Assembly: GCF_001654455.1 (NCBI RefSeq)
Contig: NZ_CP015772.1
Span: 1,674,001 to 1,738,000, forward strand
From: Niabella ginsenosidivorans
Lineage (GTDB): Bacteria > Bacteroidota > Bacteroidia > Chitinophagales > Chitinophagaceae
Length of the DNA stretch: 64,000 nt
Reading direction: 5' to 3'
Part shown: positions 26,490 through 35,979 of the stretch, piece after piece
Position numbering within the stretch: the first letter of the stretch is position 1
Layout: each line of letters opens with the position of its first letter
Translations under genes and position numbers: made by a program
The notes under the pieces: generated by a model
Database searches by the model: none
Told to the model about the DNA's origin: nothing
The model's input: only the letters and a program-made list of their open reading frames with translations

Positions 26490-29400
26490 TCATTTTGACC
26501 ACACCAGTGTTACAGGCCCCAGCAGTCCTGAGCTGATCAGCGGATCGTCTTTTTTATAAGGGTTGAACGTGGTAAAAGTATATCGTTTACCTGTTCTTGG
26601 TTTTTGATCAAGCAGCCATGCCGGCCAATTACCATTTATAACTCCATCGTCAGGAAACTGCTGATCACCAATAAGCCGGTTGACCCAGAGATTGGCAACA
26701 CTGATCTCCAGCTGGTTGTTTTTTTTACGCAGCCATTTGCTGATATCAACGCTCCATGGCGCGGTCCATAACACTCCCAGATCATGACCGTTTAATTTTA
26801 TGCTTGCCAGTTGCTGAACAGTGCCAAGATCCAGATATATATTGCTGTTCTTACCCGGCATGGAAGGCGCATCAAATGTTTTCCGGTAAACAGCGGTTCC
26901 GGAATAATATTTTATCCCTTCATTACTGTTGAGCTTCCAGTCAGAGAGCTGGTTAAAGGTAATTTGTGAAGGGCCGCCCCATTTAGGATCGAAGGAAACG
27001 TTCCAGCTTCCCTTCAATGTGTCCCGGTGCTGTACAATAGCCGTTGCCACAGTACCGGGTATCTCCTTTGCTGCTGCATCTGTAAAAATGATGAAATAGC
27101 TTTGCCAGGGAGCAAAGGAAAGCGACAGGGATATTTGTTGTTGTTGTTTAACAGGGTTTATGAGCCGGAAAGTGCCGTTAACAGGGTTCCATAGCTCTGC
27201 TTTTTTTCCGGATGCCCGGAAATGGCATTCAGCAGTGAACGCCTGATCTTTTGTATTGGATACAAAAAATATGGTTGCTCCGGGCAGGCTTCGCTGTGTA
27301 TAACGCAAGGGCTGATCACTGCCGAAATTTTCGTTAATTCCCCTGGCTTTCAGTATGCCTGCCAGGATATCATATGAGCAGTACAGGTGATCCATCTGTT
27401 GTTTCAGAATGCTGCCCCATATAATATTGCCCTTTCCATATTTTCGGGTAGCCATATCGGTTGCCTGTAATAGAGGCCCCCACAATGCGGCTGTCATTTT
27501 TTTTACCCGGGTCTCACTTACCGGATAGCCTGACAGACCAGGTGCTGTTACTGGTGGCGGGCCTATAACAGTGGCCCCGTCCTTTACCAGCAGCATTATT
27601 TTTTGTAAAAGCCGGGGCGACATTGCAGGGTAATCAGGCAATACCAGCAGCTCATATGCTGCGCCCCCGGGAAAACAGATTTTCCCGTTCTTTACTACTG
27701 CTTTTTCAATGAGGGTGGGCGGGCAGGCATCAAAATTATAACCTTTACGGTCCCGCAACAGGGAGTCGCCTGATAAGGCAGAAACAGGTGCTTCAAAAAC
27801 AAAAGGAGCCTCTTCAGGCGTCAGGTAAAGAATATCTGCAACTGCATTGCCCTGCTGCAACAGGTAGGAACATCTGGCAACGTATTGATGATACGCGCGC
27901 ACCATCGGCCACCAGGTTTGATTCCGATCCCAGTGTATGCCGTATGGCCCCATCGTCATACCAGGTTTCAGTGTGTCTGGCAATATCTGGCTCTGGAACG
28001 TATGATAAAAAAAACGGTTGATTCCCGTGGCAAAGGCCCAATCGCCCTGGTTTTTTAAAGAACCGGGATATTGTTTCCATGCTTCATTGTTTTGTGCTGT
28101 AAACGCCTCTGCTGCCACCCGGGCCTTTCCCTGAACGTGTGCAATAGAAGTAGCTTCTATACAGCTGAATTGTGTATTAAAACCATACCCCCGGCTCCAG
28201 AACTCGCACATCGGAATATCTGCCACGCTTCCCAGCTCAAGATCCCCTGCAGGATTCATATCGTAAGGCTCAATGGAAAGCCCCAACCCGTTTCTGTGCG
28301 CATAAGACTTTACAAAGCCTGCATGCTGCTCCAGCACCAGCTCCTGCGCTGTTTTGCGGAGGTCCCATAAAAAGCGCTCACTAATAGCATTGTTTACTAC
28401 AATTTTTCCAGCATATACAGGGTAAAAAGGGAGGGGGTCATAGCCTCTTTTTTTTATAAACGCAGTTCTGAAATTTTCCGTCCAGTTCTGTGCGCCCATT
28501 TCCCAGCTGTCAATATGCAGGTTCTCAAGGCCGCCTTTTTTCTTTTGATGTTTCCATTCAATTGTTTTAAGGATCTTACCTGTATAATGATCCAGATGAT
28601 CCTGTAATGCTGTACTGTCAAACTTATCCGCTTCAAATCCCAGGCCTGGCAAGGGTGCAGGGCGCGTTACGGCGCCGTTATTGCGCACCCCAAAACGCAT
28701 CACGGTCCATTTCCCCGTCTTTGGTTTCCACGCAAGGGTACCGTTTTTTCTAAGTTGTTTTGTAAGATCAATAATTGAAGCTTTTGGAATACCCGGCTTG
28801 GCGGATGAGGAGGATATTATTGCCTCGGGAGCATAATAAGGCTTTACATTATTGGCGGAGCTGAAAGGTGCACGGTAATAAAGCGCCTTATTATAAATAT
28901 CATCAATGGACGTGTTTTCCGCAGGAGATGGAAAAGCCAGTACGGCAACATCCCTGTAAAATGAATCCCTTTCCTGCTTTAGCCTGGGCGTTAGTGCCTC
29001 TTCTCCAAAAAACGGTTTCACAGGAGCGGGAACGGGTAAGGTAACGGATCCTTTAGCTGTGGCATCCAGCTCTACAGAAGAATAGACAAGGTGCTGCATG
29101 GACTGACCGGGTTTTACCCATGGACCACCGCTTCCTGCCCATCCGGGCCCGATGCCTAAGGTAATATCTATGCCAAGTAATGTGGCTTCTTGCTCTATTA
29201 CTTTAAAGAGCGCCAGCCACTGGTCGCTCAGAAAGTCTATTTTTCCTCGTGGAACGCCTACATTTACTTCTAAAAAAATAACGTGGGAAATCCCTGCCTC
29301 TTTCATGGCGTGCAGGTCTTTCTTCACACCATCCGCTGTTAAATTGCCGTCCATAAAATACCAGTACACACCGGGCTTATAGGAGTCGGGCGGATTTTTG

Positions 29401-29510
29401 AACTGTGTTCTTAATTGATTAAGAGCAGGCCCTGTTTGCTGCGCATTGGCAGGAAGGCAAAGACAGCCCGCAAAGATCCAGCGCATGATAAGTGAAACGT
29501 TCCTGAACAT
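26490..29510 (-). CDS. GH106 alpha-L-rhamnosidase, secreted
   Basis: A 1006-residue enzyme starting at ATG 29510, which gives a good signal peptide (MFRNVSLIMRWIFAGCLCLPANAQ). An in-frame extension to 29606 adds an unlikely polar leader. GH106 marks include FKNPPDSYKPGVYWYFMDG, VIFLEVNVGVPRG and LGIGPGWAGSGGPWV in the first 140 residues. Glu337 in DSWEMGAQNWT and Glu468 in AAEAFTAQ, 131 residues apart, are the probable catalytic pair. The C-terminal part has a galactose-binding-like beta-sandwich (YSGTAVYRKTF..LGTVQQLASIKLNGHDLGVLWTAPW). It should release alpha-L-rhamnose from glycans in the periplasm. It converges on the AraC gene and is divergent from the second GH106 gene. Confidence 0.87.
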   Translation of the reverse strand: MFRNVSLIMRWIFAGCLCLPANAQQTGPALNQLRTQFKNPPDSYKPGVYWYFMDGNLTADGVKKDLHAMKEAGISHVIFLEVNVGVPRGKIDFLSDQWLALFKVIEQEATLLGIDITLGIGPGWAGSGGPWVKPGQSMQHLVYSSVELDATAKGSVTLPVPAPVKPFFGEEALTPRLKQERDSFYRDVAVLAFPSPAENTSIDDIYNKALYYRAPFSSANNVKPYYAPEAIISSSSAKPGIPKASIIDLTKQLRKNGTLAWKPKTGKWTVMRFGVRNNGAVTRPAPLPGLGFEADKFDSTALQDHLDHYTGKILKTIEWKHQKKKGGLENLHIDSWEMGAQNWTENFRTAFIKKRGYDPLPFYPVYAGKIVVNNAISERFLWDLRKTAQELVLEQHAGFVKSYAHRNGLGLSIEPYDMNPAGDLELGSVADIPMCEFWSRGYGFNTQFSCIEATSIAHVQGKARVAAEAFTAQNNEAWKQYPGSLKNQGDWAFATGINRFFYHTFQSQILPDTLKPGMTMGPYGIHWDRNQTWWPMVRAYHQYVARCSYLLQQGNAVADILYLTPEEAPFVFEAPVSALSGDSLLRDRKGYNFDACPPTLIEKAVVKNGKICFPGGAAYELLVLPDYPAMSPRLLQKIMLLVKDGATVIGPPPVTAPGLSGYPVSETRVKKMTAALWGPLLQATDMATRKYGKGNIIWGSILKQQMDHLYCSYDILAGILKARGINENFGSDQPLRYTQRSLPGATIFFVSNTKDQAFTAECHFRASGKKAELWNPVNGTFRLINPVKQQQQISLSLSFAPWQSYFIIFTDAAAKEIPGTVATAIVQHRDTLKGSWNVSFDPKWGGPSQITFNQLSDWKLNSNEGIKYYSGTAVYRKTFDAPSMPGKNSNIYLDLGTVQQLASIKLNGHDLGVLWTAPWSVDISKWLRKKNNQLEISVANLWVNRLIGDQQFPDDGVINGNWPAWLLDQKPRTGKRYTFTTFNPYKKDDPLISSGLLGPVTLVWSK

Positions 29511-29752
29511 AGCAATCGTCTTTAATAAATTCAATGGCGGAATTATGGGGGTAAGATAGTATATCTGGAAAGACTTACTATCATGCACTGTCATGCTGGT
29601 ATGCATAGGTGGCTCACTTTCCTGGCATGACGGTACATGACAGCTGATCGGGAATGATGCTCTATATTCACCGGCAATATAAACAGGGTTTCTGAAAGGC
29701 GGATTAACCGCTTCTGTTAACCAAAGTTTTTTGATGATAACAATGCTTTGCT

Positions 29753-32700
29753 ATGTTGCGAAAACTCTTTTTAAGTGGATGTGCACTGGCCGGTGTGTTT
29801 TGTGGTACTGCGCAGCAGGCTACTGCAACGCTTGCGTTTAAAAACCCGCCTCTTATATACCGGCCGGGCTGTTACTACTACTGGATCAGCGATAATATTT
29901 CGAAAAAAGGAATTGAAAAAGACATCCGTGCCATGGCAGATGCAGGTATTGGCAGGGCCTTTATAGGAAATGTGGGATTTCCGGAAAGCGAACTGTCTTT
30001 AAAGCAGGGCAGCGCAAAATTATTTTCAGACAATTGGTGGGAAGCCACAATTGCAGCTGTAAAAGCCGGTGCCAAAAATGGTGTGGACATTGGGTTTTTT
30101 AACGGGCCCGGATGGAGCCAGAGCGGCGGGCCGTGGATCAGCGAGCAGCAAAGCATGCGTTACCTGGATGCGCAGGAAATCATTGTGGACGGGCCGGGCG
30201 TTGTAACAAAAGAATTTCCATCAATACCTTTTTTTCAGCAGGTAGCTGTGATGGCGTTTCCACAACCGGCTTATGAAGGGCAGGAACTGTCAAAAGTATT
30301 GAGTGAAGTAAGTAGTAATGTTGATCATATAGCTATACACCATGCATTTGACGGAGATACAACGACGGCGGTTGATTTCCCCGCAAAAATAGAAACACCG
30401 GTGTATATTGACATTAAAACAAATCAGCCGTTTACTGCAAGATCGCTGACCCTGTACGCACCGGGAAGGTCTTTTTTTGCGGATGTGCTGTTACAGGTGA
30501 AAACCACAGCCGGATACGAAACGGTAAAGTCCTTTTCTTATGACCGCACCAACACGGCTCTGAATGTGGGTTTCCGCCCCTGGGCACCGGTAGTGGTCAC
30601 ATTTCCTGAACAACGCGCAATGGCTTATCGTCTTGTATTGGACCACATAAGAGGAACGGCAGGTTTTTCTGAGATCCGGCTAATGGGTGCTGCAGGCATG
30701 GAGCGTATTGAAGAAAAACAGCTTGCAAAAATGTACCAGACCCCGTTGCCGTTGTGGAACGAATATCAATGGGAGCCTCAGTCTCCGGTAACGGATAAGA
30801 AGGCAATCGTTGATCCGGCCGGGATAACAGATCTTACCAGCATGGTATCTTCATCAGGGAAATTAAGCTGGAAGGCACCTCCCGGTAAATGGGTGATTCT
30901 GCGTTTTGGAATGCTGCCCACCGGTGTTACCAATGCGCCGGCCACGCCGGAGGGAAGAGGATACGATGTAGATAAAATGAACCGTGCGGCTGTTACGGCA
31001 CACTTTAATGCTTTTATAGGAAAGATCCGGAGCCGCATTCCGCAGGAAGATCAGAAAGCGTTTAAGTATGTGGTTGCCGACAGCTATGAGACCGGCTCCC
31101 AAAACTGGACGGACGGCTTTGCTGCATCATTCAAAAAGAAATATGGCTATGATCCTTTAAAATGGCTGCCGGTGCTTACAGGAAGGGTTGTGGGCAGCAG
31201 GGAACAAAGCGACCGTTTTTTATGGGATGTACGGCGGCTGGTAGCTGATAAGGTGGCATATGATTATGTAGGCGGATTGCGGGATGCCTGCCATGGCCTG
31301 GGGTTGGGCCTGTGGCTGGAAAATTATGGCCATTGGGGGTTCCCTTCCGAATTCCTTATGTACGGCGGGCAGAGTGACGAGGTGGGCGGAGAATTCTGGG
31401 CAGAAGGCGATCTGGGTGGCATTGAATGCCGGGCTGCATCTTCTGCTGCACACATCTATGGTAAAACAAGTGTTTCAGGGGAATCGTTTACGGCAGGAGG
31501 GCAACCTTTTATGCGTTATCCGGCTTTATTAAAACAACGTGGCGACTGGTCGTTTACTGAAGGCATCAATAATACGATCTTTCATGTATATATACAACAG
31601 CCGGACGACCGGCTTCCGGGGATCAATGCCTGGTTTGGAACGGAATTTAACCGGCACAATACCTGGTTCAAACAGGGAAAAGCATTTATTCAATATATTC
31701 ACCGTTGTAACTATATGCTGCAGCAGGGAAAGCCGGTAAATGATATAGCATATTTTATCGGGGAAGACGCACCAAAGATGACGGGGGTCACCGACCCGGC
31801 ATTACCCAAAGGCTTCCAGTTTGATTATATAAATGCAGAAGTGATTGAGAAAAGGCTCAGTGTAAAAGACGGAAAGCTGGTATTGCCGGACGGAATGAGC
31901 TACCGTATGCTGGTGCTGCCGCGGCTGGAAACCATGCGGCCGGAGCTGTTGCAGAAGATCACTGATCTTGTAAAAGCAGGAGCCGTTGTATTAGGCCCCG
32001 CTCCTTTGCGGTCTCCAAGCCTGCAGAATTTTCCTGCCGCAGATCGCCGTGTGCAGGCACTGTCCGGAGCGCTTTGGGCAAACGCCGATGGAGTGCATAA
32101 AAAGATCGCTGCGTTTGGCAAAGGAACGGTTATGAACGGTCTTACCGTGCAGGAAGCATTAAAAGCAATCCGGGTAATACCTGATTTTGTCAGCAACACC
32201 TCTCATAAGATCGCTTATACACATCGTTCCATGACCGGTAAAGAGATCTATTTTATCAGTAACCAGGCAGACACGCTGGTTGATTTTACTCCTCTGTTCC
32301 GGGAAGGTAGGGGGCAGCCTTATTTTTATGATGCCGTAACCGGCGAACAGCAAAAGCTCACAGATTATACCCAACTGCCTCAGGGTATGAAGATCCCGTT
32401 GCGGTTGGATGTGCATCAGAGCGGTTTTGTGGTTTTTCACAAAAATGAAACATTGCCACCTGCCACCGGCAAAAATTTTCCGCTGCCCTATGAAACCCTG
32501 ATCTTAAAGAATCCATGGACGGTTACGTTTGATACCAGCTATCGGGGACCATTGCAACCGGTGGTATTTGAACAATTGCAGGATTGGAGCATGCATCCGG
32601 ATGAAAGGATCAGAAACTATTCAGGCACGGCTGTTTATAAAACAACTTTCCGCGTGGACCCTAAGCCGGGAGAAAAGGTATTGCTGAATCTGAATAAAGT

Positions 32701-32971
32701 AGTGGCCATGGCTACGGTGCGGCTGAATGGGGAAGACCTTGGCACCGTTTGGACGGCGCCGTATAAAGTAGATGCCACAGCTGCATTGGTTAAAGGCGAA
32801 AATAAACTGGAAATAGAAGTGGTGAATACCTGGGTGAACCGTATGATTGGCGACAGTAAGCTGCCGGAACAGGAACGGCGTACCTGGAGCAATATAAACC
32901 CTTACAAACCGGAATCGCCGTATATGTCATCCGGGCTGCTGGGGCCGGTACAACTGGAAATGGTTCGCTAA
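29753..32971 (+). CDS. GH106 alpha-L-rhamnosidase, secreted
   Basis: A 1072-residue enzyme with a signal peptide (MLRKLFLSGCALAGVFCGTAQ). It shows the GH106 order: FKNPPLIYRPGCYYYWISD, GIGRAFIGNVGFPE and GFFNGPGWSQSGGPWISEQQS. A carbohydrate-binding-like insertion sits at about 200-320. Glu446 is in DSYETGSQNWT and Glu577 in SGESFTAGG, exactly 131 residues apart as in the GH106 enzyme at 26490. The C-terminal sandwich reads YSGTAVYKTTF..LNLNKVVAMATVRLNGEDLGTVWTAPY. About 80 residues more than the sister enzyme are accounted for mainly by the insertion. It is divergent from the sister gene with 242 bp between, and both could answer to the same regulator. Linkage preference is unknown. Confidence 0.87.
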   Translation: MLRKLFLSGCALAGVFCGTAQQATATLAFKNPPLIYRPGCYYYWISDNISKKGIEKDIRAMADAGIGRAFIGNVGFPESELSLKQGSAKLFSDNWWEATIAAVKAGAKNGVDIGFFNGPGWSQSGGPWISEQQSMRYLDAQEIIVDGPGVVTKEFPSIPFFQQVAVMAFPQPAYEGQELSKVLSEVSSNVDHIAIHHAFDGDTTTAVDFPAKIETPVYIDIKTNQPFTARSLTLYAPGRSFFADVLLQVKTTAGYETVKSFSYDRTNTALNVGFRPWAPVVVTFPEQRAMAYRLVLDHIRGTAGFSEIRLMGAAGMERIEEKQLAKMYQTPLPLWNEYQWEPQSPVTDKKAIVDPAGITDLTSMVSSSGKLSWKAPPGKWVILRFGMLPTGVTNAPATPEGRGYDVDKMNRAAVTAHFNAFIGKIRSRIPQEDQKAFKYVVADSYETGSQNWTDGFAASFKKKYGYDPLKWLPVLTGRVVGSREQSDRFLWDVRRLVADKVAYDYVGGLRDACHGLGLGLWLENYGHWGFPSEFLMYGGQSDEVGGEFWAEGDLGGIECRAASSAAHIYGKTSVSGESFTAGGQPFMRYPALLKQRGDWSFTEGINNTIFHVYIQQPDDRLPGINAWFGTEFNRHNTWFKQGKAFIQYIHRCNYMLQQGKPVNDIAYFIGEDAPKMTGVTDPALPKGFQFDYINAEVIEKRLSVKDGKLVLPDGMSYRMLVLPRLETMRPELLQKITDLVKAGAVVLGPAPLRSPSLQNFPAADRRVQALSGALWANADGVHKKIAAFGKGTVMNGLTVQEALKAIRVIPDFVSNTSHKIAYTHRSMTGKEIYFISNQADTLVDFTPLFREGRGQPYFYDAVTGEQQKLTDYTQLPQGMKIPLRLDVHQSGFVVFHKNETLPPATGKNFPLPYETLILKNPWTVTFDTSYRGPLQPVVFEQLQDWSMHPDERIRNYSGTAVYKTTFRVDPKPGEKVLLNLNKVVAMATVRLNGEDLGTVWTAPYKVDATAALVKGENKLEIEVVNTWVNRMIGDSKLPEQERRTWSNINPYKPESPYMSSGLLGPVQLEMVR

Positions 32972-32987
32972 AACAGGAATACGCCGG

Positions 32988-33737
32988 TCAGGACGGAGAA
33001 GAAAGTATCTTTAAAAATTGCTCCAGCCCCTTTCTTTTTTCATTATCCAGTGTATAGCTCAGATCCTGCGAATAATATTTATTGAGGTCATAAATGCCTT
33101 CCGGAATTTGAGCGATCACTTCCTCCAGGTGGCTTAGCCCATAAGCATTAGCCTTGTCAAATTCTTTTATAAAGTCTTCCGGGAGTTTTTTGGTGCTGAT
33201 CCATGCGGCAAAAACAAAAGGCAGGCCTGTGGCGGCCTTCCATTCACCGGCAAGGTCATAGATGTATTCAAATTTTGGGCGTTGCTGTAAAGCGCGATCG
33301 CCAATAACAAGACCTGCAGTGGTACCTTTTATGGCTTTCAGGTATGATTCATTTTGTGCGTCAATTATTTCGGGCTGTATCTTCCAGTGGTTTTTGATCA
33401 GCCATTTGCAGAGCGCAACAGAAGAACGGCTTTGATAGTCCAGATAAATCTTTTCTACCTGTTCCAGCGGAACCTGGCTGAACACACAAACAGAAGCCAC
33501 ATCCCCAATAGCTCCGATGCAATAGCTTCCGTTAATAAAATACTGCGGCAGTCTTTTGGTAATAGCCACCGGTACCAGTCCTACATCGATCTGGTCATTA
33601 ATCAGCATTTCTGCCAGCCGTGCGGGCACATCTTCAATCAGTTCTATTTGCCGGTTAATGGGTGGGTGTTGTAATCCGTATAACAGGGGTCTTGTATTGA
33701 GGTAATTAATAATTCCTACTCTTATCTTTTCTTCCAC
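32988..33737 (-). CDS. mqnA: chorismate dehydratase MqnA (futalosine menaquinone pathway)
   Basis: About 249 residues of a periplasmic-binding-protein-like enzyme that removes water from chorismate to give 3-enolpyruvylbenzoate, the first step of the futalosine route to menaquinone. Signature stretches are IRVGIINYLNTRPLLYGL, NDQIDVGLVPVAI, YCIGAIGDVASVCVFS, IYLDYQSRSSVALCKWL, and GLVIGDRALQ. An in-frame TTG at 33761 would add 8 residues, but it lies inside the predicted promoter -7 element, so I chose the GTG at 33737, which gives VEEKIRVGI as in relatives. The other mqn genes are not in the window. It converges on the GH106 gene (16 bp between stops), so the two are separate units. Confidence 0.88.
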   Translation of the reverse strand: MEEKIRVGIINYLNTRPLLYGLQHPPINRQIELIEDVPARLAEMLINDQIDVGLVPVAITKRLPQYFINGSYCIGAIGDVASVCVFSQVPLEQVEKIYLDYQSRSSVALCKWLIKNHWKIQPEIIDAQNESYLKAIKGTTAGLVIGDRALQQRPKFEYIYDLAGEWKAATGLPFVFAAWISTKKLPEDFIKEFDKANAYGLSHLEEVIAQIPEGIYDLNKYYSQDLSYTLDNEKRKGLEQFLKILSSPS

Positions 33738-33758
33738 GCTAAATCCTTTATTTTTGTG

Positions 33759-33792
33759 CAAAAATATAAATAAGTTGATAGTTCATGGCCAA
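33759..33792 (-). promoter_or_regulatory. promoter of mqnA
   Basis: On the minus strand TTGG (33792-33789) is followed after 22 bases by TATTTTTG (33766-33759), matching the TAnnTTTG element. Transcription would begin close to 33752, about 15 bases before the GTG start at 33737. The element covers the alternative TTG start codon, which argues against that start. Confidence 0.45.
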
Positions 33793-33904
33793 TAGTTCAA
33801 TAGTTATTATTATGAATTGCAATGCAGGATGATCACAAAGTGCAGAAAGGATGCTATAGCATCTAACTATGAACCATGAACGATTAGCTATGAACCAGTA
33901 TGCT

Positions 33905-35242
33905 ATGTCTTTAACTTCCATTTCGCCTATCGATGGCCGCTATCATAAACAGGTACAACATTTACAGGAATATTACAGTGAATACGCTTTAATTAAATAT
34001 CGAGTTATAGTAGAAATCGAATACCTGTTTTTCCTGGCAGAAAAAAAGTTTTTAAAGCTGTCCCCCAGTGCAAAAAAACACCTGCGCTCAGTTATAGAAA
34101 ATTTCAGTACAGAACAGGCTGCCGCCATAAAGGAAATTGAGAAGATCACCAATCATGATGTGAAAGCGGTTGAATATTTTTTAAAAAATGAGCTGGAAAA
34201 AACAGATGCAGGTGATGCGAAGGAATGGGTCCATTTCGGGCTGACATCGCAGGATGTGAATAATACTGCCATCCCTCTGCTTTGGAAAAGCAGCATGGAG
34301 CAGGAACTGATGCCGGCTTTTGCAAACCTGCAATCCCATTTAAAAGAGCTGGCAAAAAAATGGAAGGAGATACCAATGCTGGCCAAAACACATGGGCAGC
34401 CGGCATCGCCCACAAAGCTGGGAAAAGAACTGATGGTTTTTGTAGAGCGGCTGGAAAACCAGATCCGGTTGTTTTCCTACATCCCGTATGCTGCAAAATT
34501 CGGCGGAGCTACTGGAAATTTTAATGCGCATCATGTAGCTTATCCAAAAACAGACTGGATCAGATTCGGAAATGAATTTGTTGATGAAGTTTTGGGCCTT
34601 CAGCGGATGCAGTATACCACGCAGATTGAGCATTATGACAACCTGGCTGCTCATTTTGACACCATCAAACGCATCAATACGATCCTGCTGGACCTTTGCA
34701 GGGATATATGGGCCTACATCAGTATGGAGTATTTTAAACAAAAAACAAAAGCCGGAGAAGTTGGCTCATCAGCGATGCCCCATAAGGTCAACCCGATCGA
34801 TTTTGAGAACGCGGAAGGAAACCTGGGCATTGCCAATGCCTTGCTGGAGCACCTTTCTGCCAAACTACCGGTAAGCCGGTTGCAGCGCGATTTAACGGAT
34901 AGTACCGTGCTCCGCAACATAGGTGTTCCGGTGGCGCATACTATTATTGCCATAAAAAGTATTGAAAAGGGGCTGGGCAAGCTGGTATTAAACGAGGTGA
35001 AAATAAAACAGGATCTGGACGGCAACTGGGCCGTTGTTGCCGAGGCCATTCAAACTATTTTGCGCAGGGAAAAATATCCCAATCCTTATGAAGCGCTGAA
35101 AGCGCTTACAAGAGGAAAGGAAGGAATTACAAAAGCAGCAATCCATGCGTTTATTAAGGGGTTGAAAATTCCGGCAGACTTAAAAAAGGAGCTGCGGCAG
35201 ATCACTCCTTTTAACTACACGGGTGTAACAGCAAAATATTAA
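33905..35242 (+). CDS. purB: adenylosuccinate lyase
   Basis: A 445-residue member of the fumarase/aspartase superfamily. It catalyses two steps of purine synthesis: cleavage of SAICAR to AICAR and of adenylosuccinate to AMP, each releasing fumarate. Family marks include MSLTSISPIDGRY at the start, KEIEKITNHDVKAVEYFLK near residue 85, FGLTSQDVNNTA, AKTHGQPASPTKLGKEL, and the superfamily signature SSAMPHKVNPIDFENAEGN near residue 290. ATG 33905 was chosen because it matches E. coli-type PurB. An upstream in-frame ATG at 33869 lies in repeat-like sequence (CTATGAACCATGAAC...) and adds an atypical leader. Confidence 0.95.
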   Translation: MSLTSISPIDGRYHKQVQHLQEYYSEYALIKYRVIVEIEYLFFLAEKKFLKLSPSAKKHLRSVIENFSTEQAAAIKEIEKITNHDVKAVEYFLKNELEKTDAGDAKEWVHFGLTSQDVNNTAIPLLWKSSMEQELMPAFANLQSHLKELAKKWKEIPMLAKTHGQPASPTKLGKELMVFVERLENQIRLFSYIPYAAKFGGATGNFNAHHVAYPKTDWIRFGNEFVDEVLGLQRMQYTTQIEHYDNLAAHFDTIKRINTILLDLCRDIWAYISMEYFKQKTKAGEVGSSAMPHKVNPIDFENAEGNLGIANALLEHLSAKLPVSRLQRDLTDSTVLRNIGVPVAHTIIAIKSIEKGLGKLVLNEVKIKQDLDGNWAVVAEAIQTILRREKYPNPYEALKALTRGKEGITKAAIHAFIKGLKIPADLKKELRQITPFNYTGVTAKY

Positions 35243-35314
35243 ATACGGCCTTTGACGTTTTTACTGTTGATATGATACCAGGCCAGTTCTCTGAAACAGC
35301 CATTCAGCGTAATA

Positions 35315-35333
35315 CAGGATTGTGCTAATCCTG
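35315..35333. terminator. short hairpin between converging genes
   Basis: CAGGATT and AATCCTG form a perfect 7-bp stem with a 5-base loop. The hairpin overlaps the stop of the minus-strand gene (35325) and lies 73 bp past purB. It has no clear T-run, so action as a terminator or as an RNA 3'-end stabiliser is only possible. Confidence 0.3.
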
Positions 35334-35921
35334 CTGCGCCATACCCACTACAACCACTTCACCGGCCAGTGCTGCTTCTGTTTTCTGCTTCTTTTGTGCC
35401 TGCCGTTCGCTCTTTCGCATCTTCTTTGATTTTTTTCTTTTTTCTGTTGAAGTAACGGTTATGCCTCCCATCCGGCTGGTAAGGCATTCTGTAGGGCTCA
35501 CTGATGGTACGGTGTCTGTTTTCTGCGGCGGGTCTGGCTTGGCTAAAACCTTACCCGTAAATTTTGTAACGGCAGCCGGTTGTAAAGCATCCGTTGAATG
35601 CTGCGCCTTCATCTGCTGCGATAGCGCAAAAATCAGGATGAATACAGCCGTCATTTTTTTTAGCACCGGCCATCCGGACTGTACGATATGCATTGTAGCG
35701 GTCTGAAGATCGGCATCGTATTCGGTGGTCAGTTGTTGATCCGTAAATCGCCCGCAAATTTTTTTGGATGCCTGTTCCGTAAGGAAAGTCACAATTTCCA
35801 CGGGCGTCATACCGGTAAAATCAATAACGGTCTTGCAACAGGTTCCGCAAAAGCGGCCTTTTTCATTAGGAGTCATTTGGTCCCAGTGCTCATGGCAGGG
35901 CTTCGGAATACTGATTTTCAT
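35325..35921 (-). CDS. uncharacterised membrane protein with N-terminal Cys cluster and VVVVG tail
   Basis: A 198-residue protein of a Bacteroidetes type that I recognise only by pattern. Residues 1-35 have a zinc-ribbon-like set (Cys9, Cys25, Cys28, Cys29) in CHEHWDQMTPNEKGRFCGTC, followed by KTVIDFTGMTP. A single hydrophobic helix lies near residues 88-103. After it come a Pro/Ser/Thr-rich linker, a strongly basic Lys/Arg stretch (about 160-180) and the tail GEVVVVGMAQQD. That tail resembles the region after the carboxypeptidase-like domain of TonB-dependent receptors (SEVVVVGYG in the SusC of this window). A role in envelope signalling or TonB coupling is speculative. Confidence 0.65.
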   Translation of the reverse strand: MKISIPKPCHEHWDQMTPNEKGRFCGTCCKTVIDFTGMTPVEIVTFLTEQASKKICGRFTDQQLTTEYDADLQTATMHIVQSGWPVLKKMTAVFILIFALSQQMKAQHSTDALQPAAVTKFTGKVLAKPDPPQKTDTVPSVSPTECLTSRMGGITVTSTEKRKKSKKMRKSERQAQKKQKTEAALAGEVVVVGMAQQD

Positions 35922-35979
35922 AAACTGCTTTTTAAGTAAGATGCAGCTTTAAAACAGATTACATAACCTGCATACAAAT

